Part shown: positions 41,501-54,499 of the stretch, piece after piece
How the letters are laid out: the number at the start of each line of letters is the position of its first letter
Numbering within the stretch: position 1 is the first letter of the stretch
Origin: Symbiodinium natans
Lineage: Eukaryota > Sar > Dinophyceae > Suessiales > Symbiodiniaceae
Direction of reading: 5' to 3'
Length of the DNA: 64,000 bases
Assembly: GCA_905221605.1 (NCBI GenBank)
Contig: CAJNDS010000284.1
Location: 62,001 to 126,000 of the forward strand
Notes under the pieces: model-generated
Databases searched by the model: none
What the model saw: only the letters and a program-made list of their open reading frames with translations
Told to the model about the DNA's origin: nothing
Program-made: the position numbers and the translations under genes

Positions 41501-44500
41501 ACCAAGGACGCGATTTTGAAGCGGGCTGGCGCCGGCATGCTTCCTTACTGGCTACAAGCCCCAGCTGTCTCGCCCTTCGATGCACGTCGTCCAGTTCTTC
41601 TTCAAGCTCATTCAGGGAGTCTTCAAAGAACCGGATCGTAGCTAAATAGCTGTGGACCCTGACCACAATCTCTGCACACCTATGGCCAGCCTGGGCAAGA
41701 GCAAAGGAGTCCCGCATGGACATAATCTGAACGTTCCCTTCATCGTTCTCCAAGCATGTCTTGAGGAATTGCCAGGCACGGGCAATGGAAGTCAGGTCAG
41801 GAAGTGTCACGTTGCAATACAAGATGTCAAAGACGCGACTTGGGTCGCCCTCCCTTTCGAGAGCTTCACGCGCCAGCGGCACTGGCATCAGCTTCGGCCG
41901 CAAGTTCTCAGATAATCCGAACACCATCTGGCTGTCCAGGAAGGCTTTCAGCGGCAGGCACACCATTTCGTGAAACGTCTCAGCGTGTCTTCTGGCTTCC
42001 AAGTAGTGCTCTTGCAAGCTGTTCACACGGAATTGAGTAATGTGCTCTTCGCCCTGATCACCAAACAGAGTGGACAAGTCACTCCCCAGGTGCCTGGCAT
42101 AGATGGACTCAGCACGCACCTCCAGCTCCCTTGACAGCTCTTGCATTCGATTGAGCCGAACCGTCGTGTACCATGTGCTCATGACTGCGATCACTGCAAA
42201 CGACAAGAGCATGGCCGTGGCATCAGCCCGCATTAACTGCGACAAGCTGTAGCATGCGACGGGGAAGAGGCTGAAGACAACGAGAAACAGCAGATGTCGA
42301 CTCTCAGCTTCTGCTATCGCTTGGGTGAACATGAGCACAACAAGCTGACAATACCGGCGTTGAGAGTTCAGCGATGAGCAGATCCTTCTGCAAAACCCAG
42401 AACAACGATGCCTCTGACAATACCCGCCCTCCAAATCATGAAACGTCCGGCATGTAGGATGGCTGCAGGGAAAGGGTCTGACCTCATCAAACTCGCACTC
42501 GCTGTCTCGCATCTCTGTGTCAGTGTCCTCTCCTGACTCGTCGCTGGTGCTGCTGCAGCTGCTTGGACTGTAGAAGCTCGTGGGCGAAAAGGAGCCAGAC
42601 TTGGCGCGCGGAAAATACACCTGGCCCAGCCGGCGAGGCACCCAATTATCGACAAGTGCTTCAATGTGAACCCAGGTGTTCACGCGGCGAAATCGCGTGA
42701 GCGACCCGACAACTCCCTGCAGCTCCACGCGCGCCTCCCTTGAGACTTGCTCCTTGGGGAGGACATGAACCCTAAAACTGGGGGTCATATACCCTGACTA
42801 CTATAATTCCTATTGAGGTAGATGAACCCGAAACCTTAACCCTTGACCCTTAACCCTTAACCCTTAACCCTTTTAGGGTTCATTTCGTCTCCAAGGCTCA
42901 CATCCGCTGAGGTCCAAGACCAAATCCTCCAAGGCTCCAAAGGACTGGCTCTTCAATGCCGGGGCCAAGGGCCCGAGCTCCACCAGCTGTGGCAGCTTCA
43001 TCAGCCTGCGTGCGCCAGCCCAGCGAACAACACCACTGAAGCATCTGAGACATCTCACCTACGACTAAACATGAGCGAAATCGCAAAACGACCCTGGAGT
43101 CCTATATATTGCTGGGACATGCATTTCACACCCCTGGCCAGAGCTCCAGGTAGGCCAGCCGCATGTCTGCCAGCGCCTCGCTCAGGCCGGCCACGCTGCG
43201 CAGGCGCTCGGAGCCCGTGAGGCGCAGCGTGAGCTCCGCCAAGCACCGCAGGCCCGGAGCGGCCGATCCCGAGGACGAGACGAAGGAGTCCAAGGTCTCC
43301 AACCCGGTGAAGCACAGGTCCAGTCGCAGCACGCGCACATCCGGCAGGTGCGACATCAGCACGAGGAGCTCGGCGTCCCCGAAGTGCGCACAGCCCGTGA
43401 AGGACAGCTGCACGATGCGGCGCGAGGCGTCTGCCTCCAGGGCACGCGCCAGAACTCTCGTGGACTTCTGCTCCTGCACGTAGCCGTACCACATGGCCAA
43501 CGCGAAGTGCGACGCCAGCGCCCGGTTCACCCGCTCATAATTCGGGTGCTCTGCGGGGTGCGACTGCAAATCCTGGAAGTAGCCAGGCGAGAGCTCAGGG
43601 AAGGCGATGCTGTTCAGAATCCGCACCTTGTCGATCCTCTCCGTGTACTTGGCCTCCTGAGAATGAATGGAGCGTGTGATGAGTCTCTTCAAACACGAGG
43701 CAGTGACAAGATGCCAAGGAAGGTGCCAGGGACAAAAAAACAAGGGCATCTGCCAACATGCGCCGAGCTGCTTGGATCTTCACGCTCAGACCCCGCTCCA
43801 GGAGCACCAGGGGGAATGTGCGCTCGCGCACCGACTTCCTGTGCAAGCCGACGATGCCGATCATCCGCGTCTCCGCGCCGGCCAGGCCATCAGTCAGGAC
43901 GTGAGCCTCGGAACCAACAGGCTTAATTCGACAACACGCTATCTCCAACAATGCACAACACATGGAGCCGTCTTTCCCTGCGCCCGCGCAGCTTGACCCT
44001 GCGCGTCCGTGGCGCCAACGTCCAAAAACAGGCGCCGCGTCGACCAGTCGTCCTCTCGACGCTCGATGGCCTGGGAGACGAAGGGGGCAACGCAACGCGG
44101 ACAATTTTTCCGAGGATACTTCACCGTATCACCATCGCGCTCCAGCTAGAAGATAGGCAGGGCATGGCAGGGCTTGAGGACTGCACAAGACGTCGCAGTG
44201 TCAGAGTGCTGTGTCATGCCTTCACTACCTCCAGCTTCAACAACGAGGGTGAGAAATTGAGATGCGACAAACATGGCCTAAACCAGAGACAGGGCAGCTC
44301 AGCAGGAAGAGAGAGACTCAGACACTGTAGATGGCCCACTCGCCAGCAAGGATATCGGCCCCAGGGGCTTCTGCCCATAGAGGATACAAACATCTCCACA
44401 TCTTAGGGGGAGAAAAGCTTGCATCCCTCTATGCCCGAACATTGCAACCCGTGCTACTGCCTACGCATGCAAGAAGCAGAGCGTTGTGAAGCAGGCGACA

Positions 44501-45785
44501 GGACCCAAACAAGGCATGCTGAGGCCGCGGCAATACTTTCCTCGAAGCAGCACCAAATGCGCTCAAAGGGGGTTCCAGCTGAGTCAAGCACCAGGAGGAC
44601 ACCCTCACACATCTGCATGGCTCTGTAGAAGGAAGTGTCTCGAGGATTGCACTGGATATCGTCTTCCACACGATGCTGGTTGTTCGCATACGCACACACC
44701 CAGTAGGTGGTGCTGCCAGACAGATCTCTCACCCCGGCATGCTGCTCCAGACATGCGAGGAACTCGCTGACTGGCTCCTCACTGACTGTCACAAACATCA
44801 AAACAGATAGAGCACCTCTATGCTAGAAACGACGCACATCCGATTCGCTCGGTCATCTTCTTGCTTAGGCAGCGTGGCCCAACTGCGCCACATGAAGCCG
44901 CTATTAAGGGCTGTTCAAAGATTGGCTCGTCTTGGTGGTGTGCGGTTCACCCTGCGTGGTGTGTCTGCGTGCGTGTGCGTGTGCCTGTGTCTGTGCCTGT
45001 GTCTGTGTCTCTGTCTGTGTCTGTGCAGTGTCCGCGTCAACCCTGCGTCAAAGCCAGGAACATATGCAAAGCACTCATGATAACCCCATCCAGCACTTGT
45101 TTCCGTTACCATGGACAGTCCGAAACGATAAACTTGAGTGCTGGGCCCTTGCCGAGCGTCTATCCAAGCGTGGGACACGAACCAGCGCGGCTTCTGCACG
45201 TGAGGATCCAGCGCCATGACCTCCACCAAGCTGCATCCATTCTGCTCGTGATAGCCTTGTGTGGCTGGCTTGATGATCCAGTGATTCGCATGGTACAAGT
45301 TGAAGGTGCCGAATGTCAGTCTGCTTCCTGCATTGGCACCGTAGGTCTCGAACCATCGGTCCGCCATCTTTGAGATGAACCTCACGAGCCGCTGCAACTG
45401 CTCCAAGCTGATGCCTCGCTCGGCCGTGTGCGCGATGGAGCACGCCTCCTTCACAGCTTTCATGAACGGCGGCCCTACTGCTGGGGTGTGCCGGGTGTGA
45501 GCTGTGAGCTGTGTGTGCTGGGCGAACCGCGGAACCGAAACAAAAACATGAGTCCTCAGCGCTGATCTCGGAATAGTTGGCCAAGACGACGCCGCGAAGC
45601 GCTGTCTGCTGGGTGATGACTTCCTCGGACCCCAGCTGCTGCGGCCCACTTGAGAGGAGCTTCCTTCCGTGCCAGGGTTCACACAGCCGGCTCTGGGCCA
45701 GGCGAATCGCGCCATCGGCGGTGAGGCCGACGTCCCACGGAAGACTGAGCCATCCAAAACCAGGGACATCCACTGCCAGGGACAT
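38562..45785 (-). CDS. LRR multi-TM receptor, copy A
   Basis: The start is ATG at 45,785 (MSLAVDVPGFGWLSLPWDVG). Exon 2 (to 45,158) carries SLEQLQRLVRFISKMADRWF and WFVSHAWID. A GC-AG intron (about 44,778-45,157) leads to exon 3 (EPVSEFLACLEQHAGVRDLS, then TYWVCAYANNQHRVEDDIQC and GTPFERIWCCFEESIA). Exons at 43.7-44.1 kb (HVLTDGLAGAETRMIGIVGL) and 43.15-43.68 kb (KVRILNSIAFPELSPGYFQD, then ADMRLAYLELWPG) form a cytosolic LRR-like domain. After exon 42.90-43.03 kb a GA-AG introner (42,752-42,896) precedes one long exon to the stop at 38,562: QVSREARVELQGVVGSL, Cys/His-rich segment, several TM helices, then about 20 extracellular LRRs (LxxLxxLxLxxNxLxxLP) after a CFPCDC cap. It is probably a cell-surface recognition receptor; the ligand is unknown. 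Some 5' junctions are unresolved. Confidence 0.7.
42752..42896 (-). mobile_element. Introner-like element, family III (CCTTGG ends), LRR copy A
   Basis: Inverted ends CCTTGGGGAGGACATGAACC and the complement of GGGTTCATTTCGTCTCCAAG. Removing it with GA-AG boundaries joins LVLDLSGCE to QVSREARVEL in frame. The interior holds a (TTAACCC)n tract. Confidence 0.8.
44958..45030 (-). repeat. TG/CTGTGT microsatellite in copy A intron
   Basis: A GTGTCT/GTGCCT-type tract in the intron after the SHAW exon. The copy B counterpart at 53,555-53,622 differs in length. Confidence 0.85.
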
Positions 45786-46144
45786 GGCGTCAAGTGAGGT
45801 CGCTTGCCATGGTCTATGGCAGTCAGTTTCTGCGCAAGGATTTAGGAGATGCTCAACCCGCCACGGGCTCTACCCTCAAGAAGCTATGTACTTGTGAAAG
45901 AAGTACGAGGTAAGCCCAACGGTACATTTTGCTGCACAGGGTACCGGCAAGATGTATCTTGCACCAAGAACCTTGAACTTAAAGCATGTAGCGAAGAATC
46001 ATTCAATCATTCAACATACCCCAAACCCATCCCATGGCAACACGAGGCAGACAAAAAACCCGCAACAGGCTTTGATGGCCAAATGTGGCCACGGCTCTGC
46101 GACCCTAACACACTCCTCTGGTGTTGATGTGCTCTGGGCTTGAG

Positions 46145-46778
46145 GATCTTGCCGGGGCCTTCGCTTTGCAACTTAGGGTTTAGGGTTTAGGGTTTAGGGT
46201 TTAGGGTTTAAGGTTTAGGGTTTAGGGTTTAGGGTTTAGGGTTTAGGGTTTAGGGTTTAGGGTTTAGGGTTTAGGGGCCTCTCCCCACAACTCCCAAGGA
46301 CCCGCTGGAGAAAGGCACACTGAGATCCGAGGTTGAGAACTTCTCACGCCTCAGCGCCTCAACGGGCCCCCAGGGGGGCACGGAAGAGGGGGGGTAAGGG
46401 GGGAAGAGGCGGGGAAGACTGGAAGGTGGGGGAGGGAGGGCTTAGGATTTAGGATTTAAGGTTCAGGGTTTAGGGTTTAGGGTAGTGTCTGGGGTTTAGG
46501 GTTTAGGGAACCGTGGAGAAGGGCAACCTTTCTATCGGCAAAACCACCCAAACCTATTCCTTTTAAGGTTTAGGCCTAAACTCAAGTCAACAGGCCGCCT
46601 CAAAAAACTAAACTCCTTCCAATTCGGGGGTCTCGTGTCAGGGCGTTGAGGTGGTCATAGGCCAAACAAGTCTCTCTCTCATTCTGAGGGGAGGTTCCGC
46701 AGGGGCAGAAGGCTCCCAGGGGGGGGTGGCCCAGGCCCTGAGTTTAGGGTTTAGGGTTTAGGGTTGAGGGTTGAGGGC
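46145..46778. other. Intergenic stretch between LRR copies B and A
   Basis: TTTAGGG arrays (46,172-46,274), purine-rich DNA (46,380-46,440) and short degenerate arrays. No exon seen. Confidence 0.6.
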
Positions 46779-47040
46779 TACGACGACCTTGATTGTCAGT
46801 TCTCCCCTCTCACTGAGAATCCCGCCCAGATCGCTTCAAAAATGTTGGACGCTGCGCTGGGGACTGTCTGGAACCCCCGGCCTTGCCTGGACCCCCCCCC
46901 CCCCCCCCCGGCCCCCCTCCCTTGGGACCCTTTCTTGGGACCCCCCAACACATTCTGGACCCCTTGAACCTCTTCCTGAAAACCCCCTGCCTGCACTGCT
47001 GTGCCCAGGCGACACAGGCAAGCGTTTGCAACTAAGCTTT
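46779..47040. repeat. 3' flank of copy B, repeated at 63.65 kb
   Basis: Sequence beginning GCTACGACGACCTTGATTGT recurs at 63,651 and runs to the window end. The copy at 46.8 kb holds about 50 extra bases (46,915-46,965) rich in C. Confidence 0.9.
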
Positions 47041-50000
47041 CCGCAAGCCCGAAAGCATAACATGACACCCTTCCCACATTTCGTCCCGGAGAGCACACTT
47101 CGAAGGAAGATTGGGGAATCGAGGGAAACGGGCTTTGCTGCAGTGGACTGTGGGCCGGGAGCAGATGGCCGGCTCATCTGCGTAGGTCCCGTACAGCAGC
47201 AGCACGTCTATGCAGTTGAGGCCGGCGAAGGCTTCATCAGGAAGCTGGCGAAGCGGATTCTGCTGCAAATAGAGGCTCTGCAGATGCCCCAAGCCTGCAA
47301 AAGCTCCCACTGGCAGCTCGCGCAGCAAGTTGTGCATGAGGTTCAGCACAGTCAAGTTGGAAAGGGCGGCGAAACCTCCAATAGGCAGCTCGCTGATCCG
47401 GTTGTAAGCCAGGTCCAACTTTCTCAAGCTCGGGAGGCTTGCAAGAACTCCTACTGGCAGTTCAGCGAACGAGTTCTTGCGCAGAGATAGTGTCTGCAAA
47501 TTGCCCAGATTGAGGAAGTGTGATGGATTGAGTTCGCTGAGGGAGGTCTGCGCCAGTCTGAGACTCTTTAGCCTCCCCAGGCCAGCAAAGACTCCGGAGG
47601 GAAGCTTGCTGAGCGGGTTGCGATCCAGACTCAGCGACTCCAAATGCCCCATGCCGGTGAAGACTCCCACGGGCAGCTTGCTGATCGAATTGTCCCCAAG
47701 CTCCAACCCTGTCAAGCTGGGCAAGCCTGTGAGAGCCTCCACTGGCACTTCGGTGAGCAAGTTCTTGCTCAGAACGAGATGCTTCAAGTTGCTGAGGCCC
47801 GCAAGGCTTGACGGACTAAGTTCGGTGAGGGAAGTGTTCGACAGGTAGAGTTGCTCCAACCTGCCCAGGCCATCAAAAATTCCGACCGGTAGCTTGCCAA
47901 GAGGGTTTCGCGACAGGTGAAGCGCCTCCAAATGCCCCAAGCCTGCAAAGATTCCCGCCGACAGCTCGCTAATCGATTTGCCTGTCAGCATCAGTGCCTT
48001 CAAGTTGGGCAGGCCGGCAAAGAGTCCTACCGCCAGCGCAATAGGCGAGCCTTGACTTAGGACCAGACATTCCAAGTTGGGCAGTCCGGCAAAAGAGCCG
48101 ACGGGAAGCTCTCTGAGAGGATTGCACTGCATGTCAAGACGCTTCAAACTCGCGAGGCCGGTGAAGGCTCCGGCAGCAAGTTCCCTGACTTGGTTGTACC
48201 TCATGTCAAGCATCTCCAAGTGTCCGAGGTCGGAGAAGAGCCCAAGTGGCACTTTGCTAAGTTTGTTCTTCAACAACTCAAGCTTTTGCAGCCTGGAGAG
48301 GCCCTTGAAGATGTCCACCGGAAGGTCTGTGAGGCGGTTGCGTGCCAGGTCAAGGCTCTCCAGCATTCCGTTCATCGAAAACAGACCTTCGGGAAGTGTC
48401 GCCAGGCGGTTGTCGCTAAGATCCAGGACCCTGAGTCGGAGGCTCCGCTTGAAGACGTCAGGTGGCAGTGACAGCAGCTCATTCCCAGCAACAACCTTCG
48501 GTATAGCCTCGAGTCCTGCTACTCCTCCTGTGTCTCCCAGCAACAACTTCTCCAAGGAAGGCATGGGATACAGCAGGCCTTCTGGCAGATGCTTCAGTTC
48601 ATTTCCGCTCAGTGACAGGACCTTCAAGGCTGACAGGCCTGCAAACGATTTAGCCGACACGTGACGCAAGTCCGCGCGACTGAGATCCAAAAGCTCCAAG
48701 TCCTTCAGGGGAGCAAAGAGCTTGGCGGGCAGGACCTGCAGCGGATTTCCGGAGAGGGAGAGACGCTGCAATCCGGGCAAAAACCTGAATGCATGCGGCG
48801 CAATACTGCTGATGTTCTGGTCATTGAGGTACACATCCTTGATGTGGAGAGCACCAGCCACGTGGCAGTGTGAAAGCTGCTTGATACCACCGACCTGCTT
48901 GCAGTCACAGGGAAAGCAGCCCTCCACTCGCCGGTGGTTGGGGTATGACGAACTCGACAGCACCAAGTAGGCGACGACGAGCAGCAGGCTTGGCGAATAC
49001 CTTCGAAGCCGAAGCAACAAAGCAAACACATCAATCAACAAAGGAACACATGCAAAGACTGCATGGCAGCTGGAGGAAACGAAAGGGATCGAAAGGGATG
49101 ACGAGCAAAAAAAGGATGCCAAAAGGGCACGTGCTCGGCAACCAGGAGGCAGCACCTTGCAAAGGGCCTCGCATTTCCCGCCAGAAGCTGCGCCTTTTGG
49201 GCAGAGCGACGGCAAAGAAGAACTTCCCTCCCCAATCAGCCATGCTTTGGGAACGTTGCGTTCGAGGGCCCGGCAAACCATGCACACATGGGCCACGGAA
49301 TAGTAGACGGCGAAGTAGCCGAAGAAGTTCGTAGGAAAGGCAATCTGGGGGTCGGACCTCTCTTTAAGTCTAAGTTCAACTTCCTCAACACCGAAGTTCC
49401 CTGAAACCACTCGCTTCATCACCAGCACATAGGAGGCCAGCAGCGTCACTACCAAGTATGGGAGGGTGTAAGCAATATCAAGAATAGCATCCAAGATCCC
49501 CACTCCCAGACGTGCCCATTTGTTGGAGGGGAACAAGAACAGGATGCTCGGATAAAGGCTGTTGATGCACAGAATGGCAACGAAGATCCAGAACGACAGC
49601 GTGAAGGACTCTGATATGTCTGAGTCTTCCTGAAGCGCGAAGGACGCGAAGCCACCCATGACTGGAATCTTGCCTAGTGCCTGTAGCATCACAATGAAGA
49701 ACTGTGAGACGGCCACTTTTAAGTTGTAGAACCTTCCGTGTATCCCGAAATCGCTCTCGTAAAGCAACTGTATGGGCGTCAGGCTCCGTGTACTCGCGCC
49801 CGCTTGGCATCGCTGCAAGTCGCACACAAGGACGAACGTCAGCACGAGGTAGGGCAAGGTGAAGAACAAGCACGGCACCCACGTCTCGGGATGAGCGGAA
49901 GGATCTGCATCTGACTCTAACGCAAACACATATTGCCATGCCGGCCATACCGGTGAATGGCGTACTTCAGACTGGAAACCCTTCGGACTGTAGCGAGCGA

Positions 50001-53000
50001 AGTATTGCCCCGCAAGGTACACTGCAGCCAGCAGAGAGATCGTACGAAGAATGCCGAGGGACACATCCAGAAACCAAGGACGCGATTTTGAAGCGGGCTG
50101 GCGCCGGCATGCTTCCTTACTGGCTACAAGCCCCAGCTGTCTCGCCCTTCGATGCACGTCGTCCAGTTCTTCTTCAAGCTCATTCAGGGAGTCTTCAAAG
50201 AACCGGATCGTAGCTAAATAGCTGTGGACCCTGACCACAATCTCTGCACACCTATGGCCAGCCTGGGCAAGAGCAAAGGAGTCCCGCATGGACATAATCT
50301 GAACGTTCCCTTCATCGTTCTCCAAGCATGTCTTGAGGAATTGCCAGGCACGGGCAATGGAAGTCAGGTCAGGAAGTGTCACGTTGCAATACAAGATGTC
50401 AAAGACGCGACTTGGGTCGCCCTCCCTTTCGAGAGCTTCACGCGCCAGCGGCACTGGCATCAGCTTCGGCCGCAAGTTCTCAGATAATCCGAACACCATC
50501 TTGCTGTCCAGGAAGGCTTTCAGCGGCAGGCACACCATTTCGTGAAACGTCTCAGCGTGTCTTCTGGCTTCCAAGTAGTGCTCTTGCAAGCTGTTCACAC
50601 GGAATTGAGTAATGTGCTCTTCGCCCTGATCACCAAACAGAGTGGACAAGTCACTCCCCAGGTGCCTGGCATAGATGGACTCAGCACGCACCTCCAGCTC
50701 TCTTGACAGCTCTTGCATTCGATTGAGCCGAACCGTCGTGTACCATGTGCTCATGACTGCGATCACTGCAAACGACAAGAGCATGGCCGTGGCATCAGCC
50801 CGCATTAACTGCGACAAGCTGTAGCATGCGACGGGGAAGAGGCTGAAGACAACGAGAAACAGCAGATGTCGACTCTCAGCTTCTGCTATCGCTTGGGTGA
50901 ACATGAGCACAACAAGCTGACAATACCGGCGTTGAGAGTTCAGCGATGAGCAGATCCTTCTGCAAAACCCAGAACAACGATGCCTCTGACAATACCCGCC
51001 CTCCAAATCATGAAACGTCCGGCATGTAGGATGGCTGCAGGGAAAGGGTCTGACCTCATCAAACTCGCACTCGCTGTCTCGCATCTCTGTGTCAGTGTCC
51101 TCTCCTGACTCGTCGCTGGTGCTGCTGCAGCTGCTTGGACTGTAGAAGCTCGTGGGCGAAAAGGAGCCAGACTTGGCGCGCGGAAAATACACCTGGCCCA
51201 GCCGGCGAGGCACCCAATTATCGACAAGTGCTTCAATGTGAACCCAGGTGTTCACGCGGCGAAATCGCGTGAGCGACCCGACAACTCCCTGCAGCTCCAC
51301 GCGCGCCTCCCTTGAGACTTGCTCCTTGGGGAGGACATGAACCCTAAAACTGGGGGTTATATACCCTTACTACTATAATTCCTATTAAGGTAGATGAACC
51401 CGAAACCTTAACCCTTGACCCTTAACCCTTAACCCTTAACCCTTTTAGGGTTCATTTCGTCTCCAAGGCTCACATCCGCTGAGGTCCAAGACCAAATCCT
51501 CCAAGGCTCCAAAGGACTGGTTCTTCAATGCCGGGGCCAACGGCCCGAGCTCCACCAGCTGTGGCAGCTTCATCAGCCTGCGCGCGCCAGCCAGCGAACA
51601 ACACCACTGAAGCATCTGAGACATCTCACCTACGACTAAACATGAGCGAAATCGCAAAACGACCCTGGAGTCCTATATATTGCTGGGACATGCATTTCAC
51701 ACCCCTGGCCAGAGCTCCAGGTAGGCCAGCCGCATGTCTGCCAGCGCCTCGCTGAGGCCGGCCACGCTGCGCAGGCGCTCGGAGCCCGTGAGGCGCAGCG
51801 TGAGCTCCGCCAAGCACCGCAGGCCCGGAGCGGCCGATCCCGAGGACGAGACGAAGGAGTTCAAGGTCTCCAATCCGGTGAAGCACAGGTCCAGTCGCAG
51901 CACGCGCACATCCGGCAGGTGCGACATCAGCACGACGAGCTCGGCGTCCCCGAAGTGCGCACAGCCCGTGAAGGACAGCTGCACGATGCGGCGCGAGGCG
52001 TCTGCCTCCAGGGCACGAGCCAGAACTCTCGTGGACTTCTGCTCCTGCACGTAGCCGTACCACATGGCCAACGCGAAGTGCGACGCCAGCGCTCGGTTCA
52101 CCCGCTCATAATTCGGGTGCTCTGCGGGGTGCGACTGCAAATCCTGGAAGTAGCCAGGCGAGAGCTCAGGGAAGGCGATGCTGTTCAGAATCCGCACCTT
52201 GTCGATCCTCTCCGTGTACTTGGCCTCCTGAGAATGAATGGAGCGTGCGATGAGTCTCTTCAAACACGAGGCAGTGACAAGATACCAAAGGAAGGTGCCA
52301 GGGACAAAAAAACAAGGGCATCTTCCGACATCCGCCGAGCTGCTTGGATCTTCACGCTCAGACCCCGCTCCAGGAGCACCAGGGGGAAAGGGCGCTCGCG
52401 CACCGACTTCCTGTGCAAGCCGACGATGCCGATCATCCGCGTCTCCGCGCCGGCCAGGCCATCAGTCAGGACGTGAGCCTCGGAACCAACAGGCTTAATT
52501 CGCCAACACGCTATCTCCAACGATGCACAACACATGGAGCCGTCTTTCCCTGCGCCCGCGCAGCTTGACCCTGCGCGTCCGTGGCGCCAACGTCCAAAAA
52601 CAGGCGCCGCGTCGACCAGTCGTCCTCTCGACGCTCGATGGCCTGGAAGACTACGCGGGGAAACGCTTCCGAAGACTCTTCACCGTATCACCATCGCGCT
52701 CCAGCTAGAAGATAGGCAGGGCTTGAGGACTGCACAATACATCGCAGTGTCAGAGTGCTGTGTCATGCCTTCACTACCTCCAGCTTCGAAACGGCTACCA
52801 ACAACGAGGGGGGGAAATTGAGATGCGACAAGCATGGCCTAAACCAGAGACAGGGCAGCTCAGCAGGAAGAGAGAGACTCAGACACTGTAGATGGCACTA
52901 GCCAGCAAGGATATTGGCCCCAAGGGCATCTGCCCATAGAGCCGGATACAAACATCTCCACATCTTAAGGGAGAAAAGCTTGCATCCCTCTATGCCCGAA

Positions 53001-54365
53001 CATTGCAACCCGTGCTACTGAGCTGTTTGGGAAACATTCCTGGCCTACGCATGTAAGAAGCAGAGCGTTGTGAAGCAGGCAACAGGACCCGAGTGTCGAT
53101 CAACGCAACAAGGCATGCTGAGGCCGCGGCAATACTTTCCTCGAAGCAGCACCAGATGCGCTCAAAGGGGGTTCCAGCTGAGTCAAGCACCAGGAGGACG
53201 CCCTCACACATCTGCATGGCTCTGTAGAAGGAAGTGTCTCGAGGATTGCACTGGATATCGTCTTCCACACGATGCTGGTTGTTCGCATACGCACACACCC
53301 AGTAGGTGGTGCTGCCAGACAGATCTCTCACCCGGGCATGCTGCTCCAGACATGCGAGGAACTCGCTGACTGGCTCCTCACTGATCACAAACATCAAGAC
53401 AAATAGAAGATCTCATGTTGGAAACGACGCACATCCGATTCGCTCGGTCATCTTCTTGCTTAGGCAGCGTGGCCCAACTGCGCCACATGAAGCCGCTATT
53501 AAGGGCTGTTCAAAGATTGGCTCGTCTTGGTGGTGTGCGGTTCACCCTGCGTGGTGTGTCTGTGTGCGTGTGCGTGTGCGTGTGCCTGTGTCTGTGTCTG
53601 TGTCTGTCTGTGTCTGTGCAGTGTCCGCGTCAACCCTGCGTCAAAGCCAGGAACATATGCAAAGCACTCATGATAACCCCATCCAGCACTTGTTTCCGTT
53701 CCCATGGACTGTCCGAAACAATAAACTTGAGCACTGGGCCCTTGCCGAGCGTCTATCCAAGCGTGGGACACGAACCAGCGCGGCTTCTGCACGTGAGGAT
53801 CCAGCGCCATGACCTCCACCAAGCTGCATCCATTCTGCTCGTGATAGCCTTGTGTGGCTGGCTTGATGATCCAGTGATTCGCATGGTACAGGTTGAAGGT
53901 GCCGAAAGTCAGTCTGCTTCCTGCATTGGCACCGTATGTCTCGAACCATCGGTCCGCCATCTTTGAGATGAACCTCACGAGCCGCTGCAACTGCTCCAAG
54001 CTGATGCCTCGCTCGGCCGTGTGCGCGATGGAGCACGCCTCCTTCAAAGCTTCCCACTTCCGGACGTCCCGTGACTGAACCTACAAGTAGCATGCTGACA
54101 TTTCCTAGACATATGCAGTGAACTGATGTGAGTCCTCCGCACTGATCTCTGAATAGTTAGCCAAGACGACGCCGCGCATCGCCGTTTGCTGGGTGATGAC
54201 TTCGTTGCACCCTAACTGCTGCAGACCACTTGAGAGGAGCTTGTTTCCGTGCCAGGGGTCACACAGCCGGCTTTGGGCCAGGCGAATGACGTCATCGGCG
54301 GTAAGCCCAGCACCCCACGGAAGACTGAGACATCCAAAACCAGGGACATCCACTGCTAGGGACAT
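47032..54365 (-). CDS. LRR multi-TM receptor, copy B
   Basis: Tandem paralogue of copy A, 8,572 bp away over most of its length. Exon 1 is 54,117-54,365 (83 codons, MSLAVDVPGFGCLSLPWGAG). A very short candidate GC-AG intron (54,075-54,116) leads to exon 2, 53,751-54,074 (108 codons, SRDVRKWEALKEACSIAHTA through WFVSHAWID). A GC-AG intron (53,377-53,750) leads to exon 3 (EPVSEFLACLEQHARVRDLS, WVCAYANNQ, FERIWCCFEE). Exons near 52.3-52.7 kb and 51.7-52.25 kb repeat the cytosolic LRR-like domain. A GA-AG introner sits at 51,324-51,468, then the long exon to TAG at 47,032-47,034 (C-terminus EGCHVMLSGLRKA). The TM part is almost identical to copy A, while the LRR ectodomain differs at many residues. 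The first two introns were checked for phase. Confidence 0.72.
51324..51468 (-). mobile_element. Introner-like element, family III, LRR copy B
   Basis: Orthologous position and almost identical sequence to the element at 42,752-42,896, so it was already present before the tandem duplication. The same GA-AG in-frame junction is possible. Confidence 0.8.
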
Positions 54366-54499
54366 TGCACCCAAGCAAGGCGGCTGAGTCAATGGTGGCT
54401 TACGCTTTCGTTTTTGGAATATTCTCGATGATGGGCATGGGAAGGATGGACTGCCAGGGGTGGTAAACAGCTTTTTGATATGATATACTACATAATACA

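Larger units (their letters stand above)
38572..54360 (-). repeat. Tandem segmental duplication, 8,572-bp offset
   Basis: Positions in copy A plus 8,572 align to copy B without indels over at least 40.4-42.8 kb. The two units share exons, introns, an introner and microsatellites. Offsets shift slightly upstream because of small indels. Confidence 0.92.

Noticed and set aside
40373-41915. Plus-strand open frames inside the LRR genes (also 48.9-50.5 kb)
   Set aside because: They are antisense to the long receptor exon, are repeated only because the gene is duplicated, and show no family features.
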